From contig NZ_BCQP01000010.1 of NCBI RefSeq assembly GCF_001552135.1, forward strand, positions 248,001 through 312,000: a stretch of DNA of 64,000 nt, in the 5' to 3' direction. A program made the translations under genes and the position numbers. The notes under the pieces are model-generated. The model saw only the letters and a program-made list of their open reading frames with translations, searched no databases and was not told where the DNA came from. The stretch comes from Actinomadura chibensis NBRC 106107 (GTDB taxonomy: Bacteria > Actinomycetota > Actinomycetes > Streptosporangiales > Streptosporangiaceae). Positions 61,443 through 64,000 of this stretch are shown one piece after another (position 1 is the first letter of the stretch; each line of letters starts with the position of its first letter).

Positions 61443-62564
61443 ATGAGCGAGTCCCCGGAGCCGGACCTCGACCCGGCGAAGGCGTGCGAGGAGGCTCGGA
61501 ACCTGGCCGAGAGCGGCGAGGCCGAGCGGGCGGCGGCGTTGTTCGAGGCGGTGCTCGCGCTGGGCGACACGCCGTGCCGGGCGCGGGCGGCGCTCGGGCT
61601 CGCGGTCGTCCTCGACGACGCCGGGGACGTCGCCGGGGCCCGCGAGGCCGACCGGGCGGCGATCGCCACCGGCGACCCCGAGTACGGGCCGCGCGCCGCC
61701 TACCACCTCGCGCTCACGCACGAGCGGGCGGGCGAGCAGGCGCAGGCGGCGCCCGCGTGGCGGGTCGTGGTCGACTTCGGCAACCCGGCCTACCTGCCGC
61801 CCGCCCACCTGGCCCTCGCCCGGATCGCCGACGACGCGGGCGACTTCGAGGAGGCGCGCGGCCACTGGGAGGCCGTGCTCGGCACGGGCGACGCCGAGTA
61901 CGGCCCGCCCGCCGCGCACGACCTCGCCGAGCGGCTGCTGGAGCGCGGCGAGCCCGCGCGGGCGCAGCGCGTCCTCACCGCCGGGCTCCGGCTGATCGAC
62001 CGCGGCGCCGCGCCGTACGCCTACGCGCGGCTCGCGGTCGCGCTCGGCATCGCCTGCCTCGACCAGGCGATCGGCGCGTTCGACGCGGCGCTCGGGCAGG
62101 ACCCGTCCGACCCGGAGGTCGGGCCGCTCGCCACCGAGCTGCTCGCCCGGACGCTGCCGCTGCGCGGCCGCGGCGGCGAGGCGGCCGAGGTGTGGCGGCG
62201 CGGCCTCGCCGACCCGGCGACGGCCGCGCAGGTCCGCGCCCGGCTCCGCCGCGACTTCGGCGCCGACGAGGACGACGCCGACCCCGCCGACCTGTGGTGG
62301 GAGCCCGTCGTCGAGCAGGCCGTCGCGGACGGGACGCTGCCCGCCCTCGCCGGCGACGCGTTCGGCGCGCTCGACCACATGTACGCGCTGCTCGCCGTCC
62401 AGGACGCGGGCGGCCCCGCGGACCGGCCGAAGGGCGACGCGGGCGACGCGCTCGGCCGGGCGGTGCGCGTCCCGAGCGGCTACGCGTGGGGCCCGCTGCT
62501 GCGGGAGAGCTTCGCCGAACGCCTCCGCCTCGCCATGGACGCCCCCGACCGCACCGACACCTGA
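61443..62564 (+). CDS. TPR-like alpha-helical repeat protein, function unknown
   Basis: This 373-residue acidic, Ala-rich protein is made of helical repeats resembling tetratricopeptide repeats, for example AEDYRALAFEAVLALGDTPCRARAALGLAVVLDDAGDVAGAREADRAA-type units spaced about 34 residues apart, with similar ALGTGDAEYGPPAAHDLAERL units. It has no signal or membrane segment and no catalytic motif I recognise. TPR proteins usually scaffold protein complexes. Not obviously linked to gcvP, which ends 93 bases upstream. Confidence 0.7.
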   Translation: MSESPEPDLDPAKACEEARNLAESGEAERAAALFEAVLALGDTPCRARAALGLAVVLDDAGDVAGAREADRAAIATGDPEYGPRAAYHLALTHERAGEQAQAAPAWRVVVDFGNPAYLPPAHLALARIADDAGDFEEARGHWEAVLGTGDAEYGPPAAHDLAERLLERGEPARAQRVLTAGLRLIDRGAAPYAYARLAVALGIACLDQAIGAFDAALGQDPSDPEVGPLATELLARTLPLRGRGGEAAEVWRRGLADPATAAQVRARLRRDFGADEDDADPADLWWEPVVEQAVADGTLPALAGDAFGALDHMYALLAVQDAGGPADRPKGDAGDALGRAVRVPSGYAWGPLLRESFAERLRLAMDAPDRTDT

Positions 62565-62595
62565 CCGGGCGCGGGACGGCAAGCCGCTCGGCGGG

Positions 62596-63012
62596 CTAGT
62601 CGGTGATGCCGCGTTCGGCGACGACCTTCGTGACGCGGGCGCGGACGAGGTACTCGGTCGGGACGGCGTTGCGCGCGCCGAACTCCTCGGCGCGGTCGGC
62701 GCCCATGTAGCGGCCGCCGATGGCGGTGGCCCAGCGGCGCATCTCGTCCAGGTCCTCGACCAGGGACGCCTCGGCCCGCATCATCACGTACGAGTAGGGC
62801 GGGGTCTGGTCGTCCACGCAGATGGAAAGGCGCGGGTCCCGGGCGAGGGCGCGGCCCTTGACGGTCGCGCGGGCGGTGTTGAACAGCACGTCGTCGCCGT
62901 CGAGGACGAACCAGACCGGCGTGACGTGCGGCGTCCCGTCCGCGGTGGTGACCGCCGCCTTGCCGGTGCGGGTGCCCGCCATGACGAACGCGCGCCATTC
63001 GGCGTCTGTCAT
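62596..63012 (-). CDS. PPOX-class F420-dependent oxidoreductase-like flavoprotein
   Basis: This ~138-residue protein of the pyridoxamine-oxidase-like/F420-binding superfamily has TGKAAVTTADGTPHVTPVWFVLDGDDVLFNTA followed by KGRALARDPRLSICVDD and YSYVMMRAEA. Actinobacterial members use F420 or flavin. ATG 63012 is preferred because GGAG lies six bases ahead; an ATG nine bases earlier is also in frame. Divergent from the small hydrolase at 63072. Confidence 0.84.
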   Translation of the reverse strand: MTDAEWRAFVMAGTRTGKAAVTTADGTPHVTPVWFVLDGDDVLFNTARATVKGRALARDPRLSICVDDQTPPYSYVMMRAEASLVEDLDEMRRWATAIGGRYMGADRAEEFGARNAVPTEYLVRARVTKVVAERGITD

Positions 63013-63071
63013 TCGCTCCATCCGCCCAGTCTGCCGCAAAGATCATCAGGGCGGCCCGCTACGGTGGGCGC

Positions 63072-63725
63072 ATGGGCAGGCGGACGAGGCTGGCGACGGC
63101 GCACGGACCGGCCGGGGTGACCGTGGACGCCGTGGACGCCCCCGCGTTCCTGCTGGTCCTCACGCACGGCTCGAACGGGGGAGTGGACGCGCCCGACCTG
63201 CTCGCCGTCCGGGAGGCGGCGCTCGGCCTCGGCGGCGCGGTCGCGCGGGTGACGCAGCCGTTCCGGCTCGCCGGGCGCCGCGCGCCGGGCTCGGCGGTGA
63301 AGCAGGACGAGGCGTGGCTGCAGGTCGTCGCGAAGCTGCGGCGGCGGTTCGGGGACGTCCCGCTCGTCCAGGGCGGGCGGAGCAACGGGGCGCGGGTCGC
63401 GTGCCGGACGGCGGCGGCCGCCGGCGCGGCGGGCGTGGTCGCGCTGGCGTTCCCGCTGCACCCGCCGGGCCGTCCGGACAAGACGCGGGTGGAGGAGTTG
63501 CGCGGGGCGGGCGTGGAGGTGCTCGTCGTCAACGGCGACCGCGACCCGTTCGGGGTGCCGGACGCGGCGGACGCCGCGGAGGTCGTCGTCCTGGCGGGGG
63601 AGCGGCACGACCTGGGCCGCGACCCCGCCGCGGTCGGACGGGCGGCGGAGCCGTGGCTGCGGAGATGGGCGGGGTCCGCGGCGGGGTCGCGGGCGGCCCG
63701 TCCGGTGGGGACGGGCGGCCGGTGA
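63072..63725 (+). CDS. Small alpha/beta hydrolase (KANL3/Tex30-like)
   Basis: This 217-residue alpha/beta hydrolase has the oxyanion loop LLVLTHGSNGG, nucleophile Ser in VQGGRSNGARVA, Asp in VNGDRDPFGVP and His in GERHDLG, an ordered catalytic triad. The GGRSNGAR context is that of the KANL3/Tex30 alpha/beta hydrolase-like group. Substrate unknown; likely a cytoplasmic esterase or thioesterase. The last 20 residues are low-complexity. Confidence 0.82.
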   Translation: MGRRTRLATAHGPAGVTVDAVDAPAFLLVLTHGSNGGVDAPDLLAVREAALGLGGAVARVTQPFRLAGRRAPGSAVKQDEAWLQVVAKLRRRFGDVPLVQGGRSNGARVACRTAAAAGAAGVVALAFPLHPPGRPDKTRVEELRGAGVEVLVVNGDRDPFGVPDAADAAEVVVLAGERHDLGRDPAAVGRAAEPWLRRWAGSAAGSRAARPVGTGGR

Positions 63726-63735
63726 GGGTCTCCGG

Positions 63736-63758
63736 TCCGGGCCCGGTGCGGGCCCGGA
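63736..63758. terminator. Hairpin after the small hydrolase
   Basis: TCCGGGCCCG and CGGGCCCGGA form a perfect 10-bp stem with a 3-base GTG loop, 11 bases after the hydrolase stop and before the convergent DUF5999 gene. Confidence 0.8.
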
Positions 63759-63839
63759 GTCCCGGGACAGGTGGGCGGAACAGGTGGGCGTTGCCCCCGA
63801 GGATGATCACCCGTTTGAACTAGTCCCCCGTGGACGCGT

Positions 63840-64000
63840 TCAAGCGGCGGACGGAGTCAGCGGATCCGTCGGCCGGTGCGGTGCGATGACTTCCCCGTCG
63901 GGCAGCAGCTCACCGGTGTCCTCGAAGAGCACGACGCCGTTGCACAGCAGGCTCCACCCCTGCTCGGGGTGGGAGGCCAGCGTCCGTGCGGCGTCGCGGT
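63840..64000 (-). CDS. DUF5999 family protein, C-terminal part
   Basis: The gene runs off the right edge; the last 53 residues are visible. They read as ASHPEQGWSLLCNGVVLFED followed by TGELLPDGEVIAPHRP, the DUF5999 signature seen in many actinomycetes, whose full proteins are about 60-70 residues and usually begin with a Cys/His-rich segment that is outside this window. The function of the family is unknown. The stop is at 63842-63840. Confidence 0.85.
   Translation of the reverse strand, partial: RDAARTLASHPEQGWSLLCNGVVLFEDTGELLPDGEVIAPHRPTDPLTPSAA

Noticed and set aside
62822..63823. A 333-codon plus-strand frame over the PPOX and hydrolase genes
   Set aside because: It overlaps two well-supported genes on both strands and reads as Gly/Arg/Ala shadow.

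Overview
This is a very GC-rich (roughly 75%) stretch of an actinobacterial chromosome. The GC level, the extreme third-position bias, the frequent GTG starts, the tight ATGA/GTGA overlaps and a conserved actinobacterial block (CDP-alcohol phosphatidyltransferase, DUF881, small basic protein, DUF881, GarA-type FHA protein, FtsR-type MerR, bifunctional nuclease, second MerR, gcvP) all point to a filamentous actinomycete. An Actinomadura/Streptosporangiales-like host is my guess and cannot be proved from this window. No tRNA, rRNA, transposase, integrase, prophage or CRISPR array was seen, so the window looks like ordinary core plus catabolic chromosome.

Region 1 (1-13.9 kb) holds amino-acid and aromatic catabolism. 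It starts with the 3' end of paaZ and a LysR regulator. A leftward operon follows (ALDH7-like aldehyde dehydrogenase, DAO-family FAD oxidoreductase, Glu/Leu/Phe/Val dehydrogenase). Divergent to it is an orphan 2-oxoacid dehydrogenase E1 alpha-beta fusion. A complete branched-chain-amino-acid-type ABC transporter comes next (livJ, livH, fused livM-livG, livF), then an ornithine-cyclodeaminase-family protein. Region 2 (13.9-20.8 kb) is a complete trans-4-hydroxy-L-proline catabolic operon: three-component D-hydroxyproline dehydrogenase, DHDPS-family deaminase, 4-hydroxyproline 2-epimerase and 2-oxoglutarate semialdehyde dehydrogenase. It is preceded by an XRE-cupin regulator, and both promoters carry near-identical 16-bp palindromes.

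Region 3 (20.8-26.4 kb) has succinate-semialdehyde dehydrogenase, a lactonase-like beta-propeller, acyl-CoA thioesterase II, glucose-6-phosphate isomerase and a small EF-hand protein. Region 4 (26.5-33 kb) is a sugar locus: SIS-domain isomerase, PTS IIA/IIB/IIC of the ascorbate (UlaA/SgaT) type, a GntR/UTRA regulator whose promoter contains a DasR-like operator, a large secreted protein of unknown function and a PfkB sugar kinase. Region 5 (33-43.4 kb) is mixed: three small regulator-target pairs, a metallophosphoesterase, thiC behind a TPP riboswitch, a membrane protein and an orphan histidine kinase.

Region 6 (43.5-61.4 kb) is the conserved cell-envelope/central-metabolism block. It includes a nucleotidyltransferase-phosphomannomutase fusion with a degraded mutase active site, a MOCOS-like class V aminotransferase, an ABCG-type transporter, the DUF881/sbp pair, garA, ftsR, the bifunctional nuclease, a second MerR, a very large LPG-synthase-type membrane protein, and gcvP under a tandem glycine riboswitch. 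Region 7 (61.4-64 kb) has a TPR-like protein, a PPOX/F420 flavoprotein, a small alpha/beta hydrolase and the 3' end of a DUF5999 gene running off the right edge.
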